A stretch of DNA of 64,000 bases from Mastigias papua (GCA_964019165.1 OZ025280.1:8612428-8676427); one strand, 5' to 3'; shown: positions 42,831 through 54,445, counted from the stretch's first letter. Notes: generated from the sequence alone by a model not told the origin. Numbers and translations are program-made.

Positions 42831-43427
42831 AAGTAGCATTTACATATTATCCATTAAAGATAGTAGCCAACTCTGTCATGACGGCTTTAAGATTAGTTTG
42901 GTGCTAGTGCTAAGCAACCAGAAACTAGGTTGTAAACTCTGTCGATCTTTTAGCTCCAAAATCTGCACTTTGGGTCAGCTTCGTTCTGCAGCATATTTGC
43001 TTCATAGTTTCAACAGACGACGTTTTGACCTTGGGCAGCAGGAAAAAATCCTTCAGTCTCCCTTCTTTGTCCGGAGCGTCTCAGTCACTCGTGGATTTTG
43101 ATCAACAACAGCACCTTAGTACTGAATAGCAAACTATCTATGAAGGGCTTTCTCTTGCTATCTTCTGTCAATTAGTTATTAGTCTTCCCATTTTGCTACT
43201 TATTTGCTCTTCTTCGCAATGCAAGCTGGAATAAGATCTTCATCAGTTTGTATTTCAATTCCCAGTTCTCTTGAAAATTTTGTAGATTCCCTTGTAATTG
43301 ACTAGCACTTGTTACTGCTCCCTTGTGACTTGACAATTGTGAGCATCTCTTTGTTTCTTACATACTGGGAGAGGCTAACCGCTGATGTCTTGTATGAGAT
43401 TTCTAATTGAATCTTGATGTGCCTCCT
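42831..43427. other. No recognised gene
   Basis: Pyrimidine-rich non-coding DNA between the gag remnant and the short Harbinger. The 67-codon plus-strand ORF at 42,898-43,101 has no motif. Confidence 0.45.
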
Positions 43428-44227
43428 TTATGCTAGGCGCACAGGGGAGAATTTTGCTCAGCAAAATGTCATTCGTGGCACTTTGCTATGGCAATGTCCT
43501 CTCGTGTGCAGAGATCTGTTTGTAAGCAAGTTTTCATTTGTGACCGAAAGTTAAATTTTTAAGGTGTTTGATATTCTTTGTCATTTGTGGCACTTTTCTT
43601 ACTGTGTGCGGCAACGAAAGTATTTTTCCTTAGGGTGTAGCAATACAGCGCATGCGCCAATCAACAGCAGCACATTTATCATCAACAGCACCTCATGTGT
43701 CTGTTCTTTTTGAATGTAGGGGACAACTCCCAATAGAATAATTTCAAAAGATGCTCTGTCCAACCGATGAAATTGTCGAAACTCCTCTGAATCCTCCACG
43801 TCTAGTTCCCTCACTAAATTCGCAAAAATTCCTTCGGTGCTTCGTCTTAAAATCCACTCCCTCGTTCATAGTTTCCTTCGTGATGCTCGCAAACAGCGAT
43901 GACGACTCTTATCAACAAAATAAGAAGTAACTGCATTTCTCCTTGTGGTTCTTTGTCAGAGGACGAACTATTAAAATCCGCCACCTCATGTTCTAACCTT
44001 TAGGCGCATGTGCAATATTGTTACATCGTAAGGAAAAGTACTTTTATCGCCGCACACAAAGTGCCAGGAATGAAAAAGGCATCAAACACGTTAGAAATTT
44101 GGCTGTCGGTCACGAGTGGCAAATTGCTTACAAAAAGACCTTCGTACACATGAGAGGAAATTGCCTTAGCAAAGTGTCATGAATGACATTTTGCTTAGCA
44201 AAATTCTCTCGTATGCGCCTAGCATTA
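43428..44227. mobile_element. Short PIF/Harbinger element with long TIRs and TTA duplication
   Basis: The element spans 43,431-44,224 (794 bp), with TTA directly repeated at each side (43,428-43,430 and 44,225-44,227). Both ends begin TGCTAGGCGCA and the inverted similarity extends about 190 bp inward ('gagaattttgct', 'agcaaaatgtcatt', 'gcactttgct', 'gtttgatg'-like text). The 3-bp TTA duplication and transposase scrap inside identify PIF/Harbinger. It is an internally deleted, non-autonomous copy. Confidence 0.92.
43599..43940 (-). pseudogene. Harbinger transposase N-terminal fragment
   Basis: The minus strand inside the TIR-bounded element reads RELDVEDSEEFRQFHRLDRA then SFEIILLGVVPYIQKEQT. 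This is the N-terminal (V-R-E-L-x-x-x-D...F-R-x-F-x-R-x-x-x-x-x-F-x-x-L-L-x-x-V-x-P-x-I-x-K-x-x-T) block of animal Harbinger transposases. The DDE core is deleted. Confidence 0.85.
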
Positions 44228-44639
44228 CTCCTATGTATCTAAACGCGGTCAAGGTTTGGTTTCAGGTGATACATTCTGTTACAAATTCAAATTCTTTCGT
44301 ATTGTTGTATCTATTTCCTGCGGTTCTCTTTAGCTCTAAATGACAATATTAGTGCTCTATGTCACTAAAGGTATTGCTATGATATCTATAGCAGTAATGC
44401 GATTTTTCAAGTTCACTTCTATGTTCATAATTCGACTTACTCTCCAGACAATTCCTGTCTGATATTCTTTTTGATATTGGAGTGCTGACACCATTGCTTT
44501 CACTTACACATACAAAACTTATATGTACCTCCCTGTTCGAAGTATTTCATTGTTTTATTGTCTCATAAAATTGTGTTTGAAGAACTGACCTTCTTTCCAC
44601 GCTTGAAAGTTGCCTTTGCACACGTCTTAACATTACGGG
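44228..44639. other. No recognised gene
   Basis: Between the short Harbinger and a LINE 3' end. No motif or repeat was seen. Confidence 0.45.
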
Positions 44640-45442
44640 AAAGAAAATTAATGCAACAGATTATGTTAAAATACTAGGAATAGAAATAGGCAGCAAATTA
44701 ATGTTCAGTAAACATGGTGAAACGCTATGCTGTAAAGTAAATAAAAAGATCACTGCCTTCGCTAGACTAAACAATTCCATTTCTACGAAACAGTCACAAG
44801 CTATTTATAATGCGGTAATTATATTGAACTTTAATTATTGCCCTTTGATATGGATGTTTTGTAATAAAGGTGCAACAAGCAAATTGACCGAACTCATAAA
44901 TGTGCTCTCCAGATCTTATATAAAGATTATGAATCATCCTTTAAAGCATTGCTTACCCGAAATGGAAACAATAGCATACATGTTAACAGCTTGCAGAAGC
45001 TCGTGATAGAAATCTTCAAATCTATGAATGGATTGAATCCCCCCTCTTATATGGGAGTTTCATGAAAAAAACACGTTACTTATAATCTAATAATGCAAAA
45101 TTTATGCAAACTTCCATCAGGCAAGACAATGACCTTTGATCTTGATTCAATATCTTTTAGGGGTAGTCTCTTGTGGAACACCCTTGATGACAGCATAAAA
45201 CGTGAAAAAACTTTAGTATGTTTCCAGAAGATGATAGGCAAATGGTCTGGAGCTAGATGCACATGTAAAATATGCCAAAAAACCACCGTACCTATATATT
45301 TACGCATACATTATTTTTACGCAAGCAGTATTTTTATTTTACTCTTTTTAACTTCCTGTAGACTAATACATTTACTTATTTAAATAGTTGGTTTTAATTA
45401 GTATTTGTATTTACTATGTACCTCTGTACCAACTTTAAATAT
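44640..45442 (+). pseudogene. 5'-truncated LINE, RT C-terminus
   Basis: Plus-strand frames: GIEIGSKLMFSKHGETLCCK, FARLNNSISTKQSQAIYNAV, ILNFNYCPLIWMFCNKGA, HVNSLQKLVIEIFKSMNGLN, MTFDLDSISFRGSLLWNTLD and GKWSGARCTCKICQ. This is the post-palm and C-terminal part of a Jockey/CR1-like RT, closely alike in order to 2.7-3.2 kb and 51.6-52.3 kb. The catalytic part is missing. It ends in a GATT microsatellite tail. Confidence 0.87.
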
Positions 45443-45455
45443 ATTGATTGATTGG

Positions 45456-45517
<62 letters not shown>
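45443..45517. repeat. (GATT)n microsatellite, LINE tail
   Basis: About 18 units of GATT directly after the LINE 3' UTR. It serves as the element's 3' tail in place of poly-A. Confidence 0.95.
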
Positions 45518-46980
45518 AGATGGACTGACTTAACCAAGCTGGTGACTTCCCATCTGACAAAATGAAACAAGAGTTGCCAAGAACAACCTAACTTGTCACG
45601 AACCAAAGTACGGTGTTACATCTAGCCCAGCAAGGGGAACCTAGTAGGCTCCCTTTGCTATCTTTTAATCTGATCGTTTCGGAAGCTGGATGCCTCTACC
45701 AAGATCTAATCTATTTTTCAATTGCAGTACTTAACGGGGCTCTTATGATCATAGACAACTACGACTAGTGAACAGTAGAATACTAAATAAAACTAAATAA
45801 ACAAATAGAAAAGGTGAAGGCAGATAGGGAGGTAGAAGTCACTTAGCTCCTCACTTCAATTCGACTGGTTTACCTTTCATCTTTCACTTGACTTGGTTAC
45901 CAATTTTTGCATTGTATTTCATTGTCAATATTACATAGGATGCAAGACTTACTTTAAAATGCTTCGCTTGTGCTTATTGCTAATTGTTGGTGTGTTCATC
46001 ACTTGTGTTTATTGTAGGGAACTTCCAGTCATTACGCAGTCATAGCTGGAGGTGGAAGAAAAGTCTAGATAACATGGATAAACAACAGGATTGTGGGAAG
46101 TTACAGAGAGATTCAGAATCTATTGTTGCTTTTACGGTCGTTAAGTGTTGCTATGGTAGGGAATGCAAAGGCATGAAAGGCCCCACAATTCATCCAATGA
46201 AGTGCCGAATTAACTGTATTAAGACTTATGTCAACTGTTGATTTTCGAACATTCAAATATTGACGCCGGCATAGTTGCCAACGAGGAAGTAAACTTTGAT
46301 TCGCACAATGCTTTTGTTTTGAAACCTGGAATCAAGCTGCATAAATCGCATGAAGAGGGGACTGAAGCCAACAGCTACTTTGATCAATATTTGCAAATAT
46401 TGAATTGCAGTGAGACTCACTGGATCACACTATCAGATTTATGTACGATTCTGTTTATAGTTTATTCAAGACCAGTTATGGAATAATCAAATCCACTAAT
46501 CAAACGGATAGTCATTTTTGTATACATGAACAGCTCGAGAAAGAATTAGCTCAACAGAAGCACAGAGGTGCAACCCTCTCAGACATTAAATATGCATCTC
46601 GCCTCCTTCGTTCAAGGCTCAACGACCTTCAGGTTGCAGATAATGACAGTACTGTCGCTAGCAATTATGATCATCACTTAGGCAATAACTGTTGAAACTT
46701 TGTCAAGGGTATGCTTGAGAAAAGTTCCTCCATCCTGCCTTCCTTCTCAGGTATAATTGCGCAAGATGTTTCCTTCATTCATTCATCATAAGAGTTTTGT
46801 CAGTCTTATCTAAGTTCCTTGCCTGTCCCTTGATTCCTTTTAGTCAATCTTCTCTGTCTTATAAAGAAATGCGCTAATGTAATATGCAGAATGAAATCAT
46901 CAGGATCCTTTTGTCCATTGGACAAGGTATTCATTCTCTGCTTTAAGAGATGCCCGTATGTACGATGGCTTTGGAAATCT
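45518..46980 (+). other. Possible decayed repeat-borne coding region, unassigned
   Basis: Colinear plus-strand ORFs at 45,984-46,241, 46,238-46,486 and 46,441-46,695 overlap and change frame as a frameshifted gene would. Features include a Cys-containing stretch (CYGRECKG) and QVADNDSTVASNYDHHLG near 46,640. I do not recognise the family. It may be the upstream part of the repeat-borne protein at 48.3 kb. Confidence 0.35.
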
Positions 46981-46989
46981 AGAACTATT

Positions 46990-47800
46990 CCTGAAGAGTT
47001 GAAAAAACTTGCGTAATTCTAGCTTTTAAAAAGGATATCAGTATTCCATCCTGCTAATTTCAGGCCTATTACTCTAGAGTCAGTGCCTTTATAAGTCTTT
47101 AGCTCTTGTTTTCCTGGTTCTATTTTCTCATTCCTCAAAGAAACCTACTTTATTCTGGCTGAAGTAGCATACTTTTTATGATGGCCAATGTTATGGACAA
47201 TGCACACATCAAGCAACGGTCTTTAGTTTTATCATTGTTTGACCTCAAAACTGCTTTCGTTGTAGGACATCGCAACTTCATTCACGAAAGTCCCCGACAC
47301 CACTCTATCACTGCAAAACCAAAGCTTTGATTTTAGGCCTCTATACTGGTTTTCATGCACCAGTCATATATGACAGTTTTCTTACCCCTATTAGGCACAC
47401 GTGTCGACTTGTGTATTTGAATGACTCACCAGATTTGACTGTGTGGACAAGCTGAATATTAATAGAACACTTTGGTTGGTATTGAAGAGAGCTTGAAGAA
47501 AAAGATTATGATCCCAAATATCACACATTTGCCCACCTCAGTAACCATATTGGACAAATTGCACCATTTGGTAGAGCATGTCAACAGTAGCTGATTTTCA
47601 TAATCATTGATCGCGAAAATCATTGATCATCATTTGCAAACTGACACCAGTGAACTAGCTTAAAAGGACCATCAAATACATCATGAAAATAGAGGCCAAG
47701 CTGCTTATAGTTTTCTTGATGAGTGAACTGAATGCAGGTATTAAAACAAATGTTGAATAAATGGGGGCTAAGGCAGGCACCTCGAAGACCACCATGTCTA
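46990..47800. pseudogene. R2-like LINE RT fragment, second half inverted
   Basis: Plus strand 47,040-47,400: NFRPITLESVPL, then LFDLKTAFVVGHRNFIH (RT motif A region, for LFDLKNAFGEVHHNLI) and GLYTGFHAPVIYDSFLTPI. The continuation of the same RT is on the minus strand at 47,790-47,460: GLRGACLSPHLFNICFNTCI, then HWCQFANDD (motif C region) and NMVTEVGKC. The halves follow each other in LINE order but on opposite strands. Confidence 0.72.
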
Positions 47801-48319
47801 ACAGATCATATCACTCTATAAAGATCTCGTACTACCATTCACAACATTTTCAGTTGTATCTAAGAGATATTGTTATTCTGGTGCTATGGAACACAAACAA
47901 CAAAAAGTAGAAAATCAAAAATTGGTTGAAATACTTAATGGTCCATTTCTGTAGCTGTGACTGAAACTTCTTCAGAAATACTCCCCTCCTGCTGCTCTTC
48001 ACCTAATTTCTGCTTGATAAGGTCCTTGAACTCTGTTTCGTCCTCAAAATAATGTCCTCAATTTTAATATCATGAGTTCATTTTGATTTTGATTTCCTCA
48101 ATAAGTTCCCGATTGCCAGGATACAGCGAATCCATTTTCTCCATACACTTCCTGTAGAATGAGACATGCAGTGCATAATTCGTTTTGTTCAAACTAAAGA
48201 AAAGGGGAAGCATATACTCCCATGCCTATGTTCTGAGGTCATAATTGTTCTCTTGAAAGGTTGTATGGATAAGATGTTGGCAATGCATGATATATTGATA
48301 GTACTGCAATCTGTCATTC

Positions 48320-49180
48320 GCGATGTCCTTGTTAAGCAGTGACTGTATTGTGTTTTCTTCCTTTCAAGACTGCATCATGGTTACAAGGGAAACTGTGCTT
48401 AAGATCCCAGCTCTTAATAGTACACAGGAGGAGGCCGACACAAAAATGGTTCTGCATGCGAACCATACATTTGCAAGAAATGAAGGAGTCACCATAATTC
48501 GCTCTCATTCTGGGGACATTGATATCAGTGTGATTGCATTATCCCATTTCGTCCATGACACTGACAGAGTCGTAATTGATTCAAATACAGGTAGAAATAG
48601 AAAGGCTTTCAAGATGAGTGAAATTGATTTAACATCGCAACATGGACGATCACTTATTGGGTTCCATGCTTTTACTGGTTATGACTAACAACTCAGCATT
48701 CTTTCGCAAAGGCAAACACGTTTGCTGGAAACTCACTGAGAGAAAGCCAAACATTTGTCGCAGCCTTCTGCAACTTGGGAAGAACTTCAACTTTGGACGA
48801 TGATTTGAGCATAGGGCTAGAGGAGTACGTTTCACATCTGTACGGGATAAAAGGACAGAATATCAATAAAGCAAGACATGCAATTTTCAATGCAAAGCTC
48901 GAAAAGCAAAAGAAGATTTGGGATATTTCTTTATTGCCACCGGGCAGACAAGCATTGTACTGGCACCCCCTACGCGCGAACGTCATTGTGCATCAATATT
49001 GATCATGCTTGGAACCTGAAAATCAGCTGGGTGATCCTGTTAATAATAGATGGACTGAAGCATTAGAGCCAAAATGGCTAGAAGGAGTGATGCCTGCTGA
49101 CATCAAGGAACTATTTCTTGATCTAGAGTGTGAAGAATATTCAGGGGAAAGCGATGACAGTATCGATGAAGATTAAGTAT
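48320..49180 (+). pseudogene. Repeat-borne protein with 'QEEADTKM' and 'GFHAFTGYD' motifs
   Basis: ORF 48,323-48,688 and its frameshifted continuation to about 49,175. Seen are LNSTQEEADTKMVLHANHTF, HSGDIDISVIALSHF, RNRKAFKMSEIDL, GRSLIGFHAFTGYD, then EEYVSHLYGIKGQNINKARH and DISLLPPGRQALYWHPLRAN. This block order recurs in many invertebrate genomes as a multicopy ORF of unclear origin, probably carried by a mobile element. The D-T-x-M, G-D-x-D-I and T-G-x-D acidic positions look like conserved core residues of a nuclease-type fold, which is inference. A stop after TGYD and later frame changes make this copy defective. Confidence 0.7.
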
Positions 49181-49880
49181 GATTCATGTAGGTTTTCTAT
49201 TATTACCCCCCCCCCCGATCATGACGTCACAACATACCTATAAGGCATAGGTAGCTGTTTTTTGTCCATTTCTTTTGAGAATATACATGTTTCAAGTGAG
49301 TTTGGAGATTTCTATTTGCCTTAAACGGTTTGTCATCCATTCCTGGCATACCTACTACTTACAACGTGATATTTTGCAAAATCTAGACATACATTACCCC
49401 CGTTCTCAGAATTTCTCAGGAATTCGCCTGTTTACCCAAGAAATTCGGATTCCTCATAAAAAACTGGTCTAGAAAGACTACATGAGAATTTCTACCTCTC
49501 CTGGTGGCACCTAGCTCGGTTAGAACCCGGTCTATTAGTACTATGTTAAGCGTAAACTACTGCTCATACTTCTGCGTTTTTGCTATATAGAAGCTAGAGC
49601 CTCATATTGTTTTTGAAGATGACTTACAGTTGCACTCGTATATACAAACGTACCGTTTAAATGCATCTTCAAGAGACAAGCCCAATAAATTTATCCCGTG
49701 ACGTTAGCATGACGTCATAGGGTAAAGATACATAAAAACTGTGTCACTATCGTAATCAGTGCCCCCGAAAACGCTATGTTCGCCCATGATTGCTGCCAAA
49801 TATTTTATATCTTTCAAATTTGATACCAGAGAATAGTCCCCAAAAGTCCTTGCGACACTTAGAAGAAACGGATAAAAAAC
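49181..49880. other. No recognised gene
   Basis: Contains a C11 run near 49,206 directly after the decayed ORF and AT-rich DNA. Nothing else recognised. Confidence 0.45.
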
Positions 49881-50077
49881 CACTTTCCCCTACATATTGT
49901 CATAGTTGCTATAAACATGCACCCCCTTCCCCCTAGAACAATATTGGTTCGTTTGTGGGACATTTGAAGTTGGTGTGCATGTAAAATTTTTCCATTATCG
50001 CATGTACTTCTTAAAAAACCAACATTGTTTCAGGGGGAGAAAGGGATGAAAGTTCATTGCAGAATACAAAAAGTGTT
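49881..50077. repeat. Palindromic C/G-armed repeat, copy 2 (inverted relative to copy 1)
   Basis: Reverse complement of 5,396-5,599 along nearly its whole length. The C-rich arm CACCCCCTTCCCCCTAGAAC is followed by AATATTGGTT. The facing AACCAACATTGTTTCAGGGG is followed by a G/A-rich arm. The space between the arms is about 80 bases. Confidence 0.78.
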
Positions 50078-51367
50078 GAAGTTGCTGACTGAATACTTAT
50101 ATGAGCTTTAAATAAAGCTGTTACTAATAAACTATGCTATATAATAGTACTTAAATATATTTATCTAGAAAGTTCGTTATATCTAAAAATTGTTGTGTCA
50201 ATAATTTTCCCACCGAAGATCACACGAGCCTAGTCTCACTTAAGCATTAACCACTATCACCAAAGTGAGGCTACCTTGAATGCCAGTCAAAACGCGACTG
50301 AAGTTCGACGTTTACATAGAACTGGATTTCTCTCATGAGCTTTCGTCACGCTTTTGTCAATCTTAACTGCAATTGATGCGACGTAACTAAAGTGCGACGT
50401 ATACATCAAGCCTAAATCTGATCTTCTAACCTACTGAAAAATATCGATACATATTACTTCAATATATAGACTTGCATTGTTTAATATTTTGTCTTTTCCG
50501 TTTTGGTTTGTAGACCATGTGTGTAACCGTTTCTACTAGATATAACTTACCTAATACAAGATATATTTGTATTTGTATTGGTAATTTAAATGTACACATG
50601 AGATGTTTGAGAAAGAAAAACGTCTGAGAGATAAAGGTATCATCTATTTCATGAGAAGACAAGACTATTGGATGAGAAAAGCAGACTAGCGGATAGATCA
50701 TGTCCTGGCTATATTCCTCATTCACATGAAGCAATAAGACTTGGGCATGAAGGTACCAAAAAGACCCTATATTACGAATCTGAAATACCCACATGCGAAG
50801 ATGAGTTTCATGCAGCTATGAGAGTTTGAGTGAGGTGGATCATAGGCCTTGTTTTAGAGATTCACTAGTTGAATCATTCATATATGTATTTTGTACATCT
50901 ATAAGAATCATCAGGATTGATTTGCAGAAGGTGACAGTAATGTTGGAGTCTAGTAGCATAGAAAGGGATTGCACAAGGTCGTACCTTAGGCTATGTTCAC
51001 ATTGCTTCGTTTTAAGTTGAAAACGGCGCAAACCTTATCTGTTTTTGCCTTGTGTTCACACTGTTCCGATATGAAAATGAAGTGCTTCAAATGCGATGAT
51101 GACTACGGATACTTTTGAATAGGGTGTGTATTGAATACGCTCTATTTTCAGCATGAACATCAAAAATGGAGATATTTGACTGCGCCCACACTTTTGTAAA
51201 CAATGATTATATTTCAAAATGATGGCTTCATGTCGTGTTTTTGCTGGAGCAGTATGAACACTTATCTTATTCACATCTTATCATATGGACACTGGGCAGT
51301 GTCAACGGGATCCGGTTTTGAGGATGAAAACGGAGGGAAAGAGATACAGAGCAGTGTGATCGTGGTC
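50078..51367. other. No recognised gene; possible hAT-like MITE near 50,990-51,360
   Basis: 'ggctatgttcacattgcttc' near 50,992 and 'gcagtgtgatcgtgg' near 51,353 look like facing transposon ends. The ends match imperfectly, and a LINE tail abuts the right side, so I leave this unnamed. Confidence 0.35.
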
Positions 51368-51390
51368 TTTATTATTATTATTATTATTAT
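51368..51390. repeat. (TTA)n microsatellite, LINE tail
   Basis: About seven TTA units at the 3' end of the minus-strand LINE that follows. Confidence 0.9.
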
Positions 51391-52262
51391 AAAATTCTTT
51401 ACAGTTGGTATAGTACATAGTTATAAAAAAACTAATTCAAACCAACTATTTACAATACTTAAAATTGAAGAAATACCAAATATTAAAGAAAAAGAAAGAA
51501 GTGTTTGTAATAGTGTTATTAGATCTTTTTAATTTTTTGGATCCTCGTTATCCCTATTTTGTGTTTAATTACAGATCTTGCAATTGCATGTAACTCCATT
51601 CCATTTTTTGATCTCTCTTTTGAATATCGCTGTCGAGTTTGCATTTTTTTATGGCATCGGGTAGCGTGTTCCAAAGGAGAGCGCCTTTAAATACAAATGA
51701 GTTAACTCCATATGTGTTTGTTTTTCGTTTTGGTATTTGCAATAAGTTGGTTGTTCTCACTTCATATTTTATGTGCTTTCTTTCAAAGAATGTCCACGTA
51801 AATGATGGACCTTCTTTTGAAAGGCACTTAAAGATTTGGAGCATCAGTTTTTGCAAGTTCTTTATGTGGACTTTCCGGTCATTTGTCCTTTCAAGTAGTG
51901 CTTCATATGGTATGTTGAAGTCGTTATGTAGGATTCGCAATGCTCTGCTTTGGACACGATCTACCCGATTGTGTGATATCTTCCCATGTTACATCCAAAT
52001 CAGGGGACAAAAATTGAAATTTTACATTATAAATGTATTATAGAGGATCTTACCCTTTTCGTGGTTTAGATAAGGAGCCACACGTGAAAAAGCACTTAAT
52101 TTCCAGTTCGCTTTCTGACAGATGGCTTTTATGTGTTCATCAAACTTCAGTTGAGAGTCCATTATGACTCCTAGCAACTTAATTTTGTTTGTGAGAGGGA
52201 ATACTTTATCATAGGACCATGGTCCTGAGCACATCTGAAAATTCATGGCTGTAAGCAAAGTG
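51391..52262 (-). pseudogene. 5'-truncated LINE, RT C-terminus
   Basis: The minus-strand ORF 52,258-52,022 (KIKLLGVIMDSQLKFDEHIK, then ANWKLSAFSRVAPYLNHEKG) and ORF 51,940-51,569 (LHNDFNIPYEALLE, then HIKNLQKLMLQIFKCLSKEG, VNSFVFKGALLWNTLPDAIK and MEWSYMQLQDL) form one C-terminal RT region with a small break between them. It is the same family as 44.6 and 2.7 kb. The catalytic motifs are lost by 5' truncation. It lies immediately upstream of APEH exon F in the giant intron. Confidence 0.88.
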
Positions 52263-52511
52263 TAGTATGAGAAGTTTAAGTCTGAAAAATGCGTGGAAGA
52301 TGATACTGGCTCTGCAGCCTCACCCTACTGCTCGTGTGTTTGCATTGTTATATATGTTTTTATCTGTGTGATTTCTATCATAGGGATGTATGCTTTTGTG
52401 TATGTGTGACTTTTATTGTTTATGTGTATTTATATTTATATTTACGGTATTATTACGTTGTGCTTCATTTGTCCACTACACATGTATATGGTGTATCTTT
52501 TTTCTCTATAG

Positions 52512-52542
52512 CCATGGTTGAAGTAACTGACATCCCGGATTG
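52512..52542 (+). CDS. APEH: APEH exon F (31-bp micro-exon, TDIPDW)
   Basis: CC completes Ala from exon E. Then MVEVTDIPDW with the Trp codon split TG|G. TDIPDW is invariant in vertebrate APEH. The acceptor is 'ctctatag' and the donor gtaagt is near-consensus. It sits alone between a 29.6-kb and a 4.9-kb intron. Confidence 0.93.
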
Positions 52543-52596
52543 GTAAGTAGCTCAAATTTTCCCACAGTATCCTCCTAGGACTTTTGAGTAGATGAG

Positions 52597-53157
52597 TTGC
52601 TAGGGTGTTCATCAGCTGTTAGATCCAATTTGTTGCCAGAGGCAAATCCTAGGACCGTGGTGCTTACTTTTGTTCATGTATCAGCAATGGAGTCATCCAT
52701 AAAGGACATCCTCACAATTGTGCTAATTTTTACCTCCTCTCCCCTTTTCAATGCTGTCGAGGTTTTCTTCACAGCAGCCTCCCCTCTCCATACAGGAAGA
52801 GCTTGTGACCATTCGTCAAGAAATGTTGTGAAGTATTTGCTAGTTGAAATGTTTCTCTTGATACTTATGCCACTTGTGGTTGCCCTCTCCTCTCATTTCG
52901 ACTATCAGCAAGAAATACAAAGAAACTTTCTCTTTAAAGGATATCCATTTATTTTCCAAACTGCTCTACGCAATCCTTTTATGTCTTCATTTTGTTATCA
53001 CCCTCTTCACCTGAGGTGCAAGTTTCCTTTATGGATAGCCCAATTGCGCACTTACTGCCAGCACTTCAAAGATACCTATGGCAAAGAAGTCACCTCAATG
53101 CCAGCAAATAAGTGTGTTATCAAACATGTACCAACCGACGCACGATGTCATTTATGA
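52597..53157 (+). CDS. Unrecognised 186-codon ORF in an APEH intron
   Basis: The longest open frame here not explained by a known element. It has hydrophobic stretches (ILTIVLIFTSS; LLVEMFLLILMPLVVAL) and a Cys/His-containing C-terminal third (YCQHFKDTYGKEVTSMPANK). No family match, no clear start context, and codon use resembles the surrounding DNA. It may be chance or a decayed repeat. Confidence 0.2.
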   Translation: MLGCSSAVRSNLLPEANPRTVVLTFVHVSAMESSIKDILTIVLIFTSSPLFNAVEVFFTAASPLHTGRACDHSSRNVVKYLLVEMFLLILMPLVVALSSHFDYQQEIQRNFLFKGYPFIFQTALRNPFMSSFCYHPLHLRCKFPLWIAQLRTYCQHFKDTYGKEVTSMPANKCVIKHVPTDARCHL

Positions 53158-53329
53158 AAAGGGCATTCACTTCATTGCATTTCAAGTTCGATTGAATTAC
53201 AGCTAGCACAATACTACTAAACATAATGCTAAAATGGATAATGTGTAGTAGTGTCTAATCTGCATGGATAATTGAATTCCTTTAAGTAGGACTCTCCCAG
53301 TAGCCTGCAAAAACTTATGCTCAATAGCA

Positions 53330-53660
53330 ATGCATGTTCGTGTTGTAGCGTAGATTTTTCAGAGTTTTAAAGATTTTGTAATATGTTTTTAAGATAATAT
53401 TTAGAAAAGTATCTAGAAGGTGAATTCCGTAACTCTTCTGATAGACCATTCCACATGTTTGATCCCATCTAACGAATTGACTTCAAACCATATAGGAGAC
53501 TATTTTTATGAGTAAGGAAGATATCACTATGATAAGAATGCCTTGTAATATATTTATGAATACTTGAAGTCCAAGCAGGGAAATTATGAAAGCACATAGG
53601 ATTTATTTTGTTGATTGATTCAACTACAAAGCGAAGCATTTTGAATCGAAATATGTCCTA
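53330..53660 (-). pseudogene. LINE RT C-terminal remnant
   Basis: The minus strand reads FHNFPAWTSSIHKYITRHSY, LLYGLKSIRxMGSNMWNGLS and EELRNSPSRYFSKYYLKNIL. This is the N-T-R...S-I-x-x-x-G-x-x-x-WN-x-L end common to CR1/Jockey-like RTs, with an in-frame stop. Confidence 0.6.
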
Positions 53661-54202
53661 CTGTCTAAGGAGTTTAGGTACTTTAAATATTGGAAATGTG
53701 TGAGACCTAGAATGTGTTCTAAGCATCGTAATGTCGAGTTTTTAATATTTTCCTTTAATATGGTTGTAGAACAGCAGTTAATTTAATAAATAGAACGACC
53801 ATAACATAACAAATAAAGCGACCAGATGTGCATTGAGTATAATCTATAAGAATGGAAACAAGGAGCTTGAGACACTCTTGTAAAGATGGAGCTTTTACAA
53901 TTCATAAGCAGAATTTGCAAAATTATTGGTTGAAACAAAAAGACATTTAACCACTAGACTCCTGGATTTGTTTGATTTCCACTCCAAGAAAATTTGGTGG
54001 AATACGATTTTAGAACTAAGCAACTTTGTGAGCTATCACCAGGTGGAGCAGAGAGATTTGGCACTAATTAATTTAAATTTAAAGGAAGTCTACTGACGAC
54101 TAGCCTTCAATGAAATTTAACACTTCTCAGAGCTTTGCTATATTCATACAAAAAAATCAAAACCTGCAATGGTGGTTAATGCTCGTGCAACGTTTGCAAA
54201 TT
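53661..54202. other. No recognised gene
   Basis: AT-rich intron DNA up to the left terminal inverted repeat of the large Harbinger. Confidence 0.45.
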
Positions 54203-54445
54203 GGGAGGTCTAGATCTACTGCGGGAACGAACTCGAGTTCAAGTTGCGTGCTGTACAGCCAATCTCCGCAATTTTGGCGGGAATCTCCCTATAAACTTAC
54301 ACTCGATAGCAAGGTTCAGTTCGTCTTTTAACCAGAAGTTTGCTCTGCAAGTAACGAGTTTTTCAAGCGTACAGTTTATTAAAGAACAAGGTAAGAGCTG
54401 GAGATAAATTATCAGCTGGTAATGTAAGGGAGCAAAGAGAACTCT

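Larger units (their letters stand above)
22873..52511 (+). other. APEH: APEH giant intron (29.6 kb), filled with mobile elements
   Basis: Bounded by donor 'ggttagag' after exon E and acceptor 'tctatag' before exon F, with the coding phase conserved across it. In vertebrate APEH the two flanking peptides are directly adjacent, so no coding exon is missing. The mobile elements inside are listed separately. Confidence 0.88.

Noticed and set aside
45443..45517. GATT repeats as a possible CRISPR or regulatory array
   Set aside because: No spacers; it is a simple tandem tail directly after a LINE 3' end.
50990..51360. Possible hAT-like MITE with facing ends
   Set aside because: The two ends match too weakly and no target duplication is visible.
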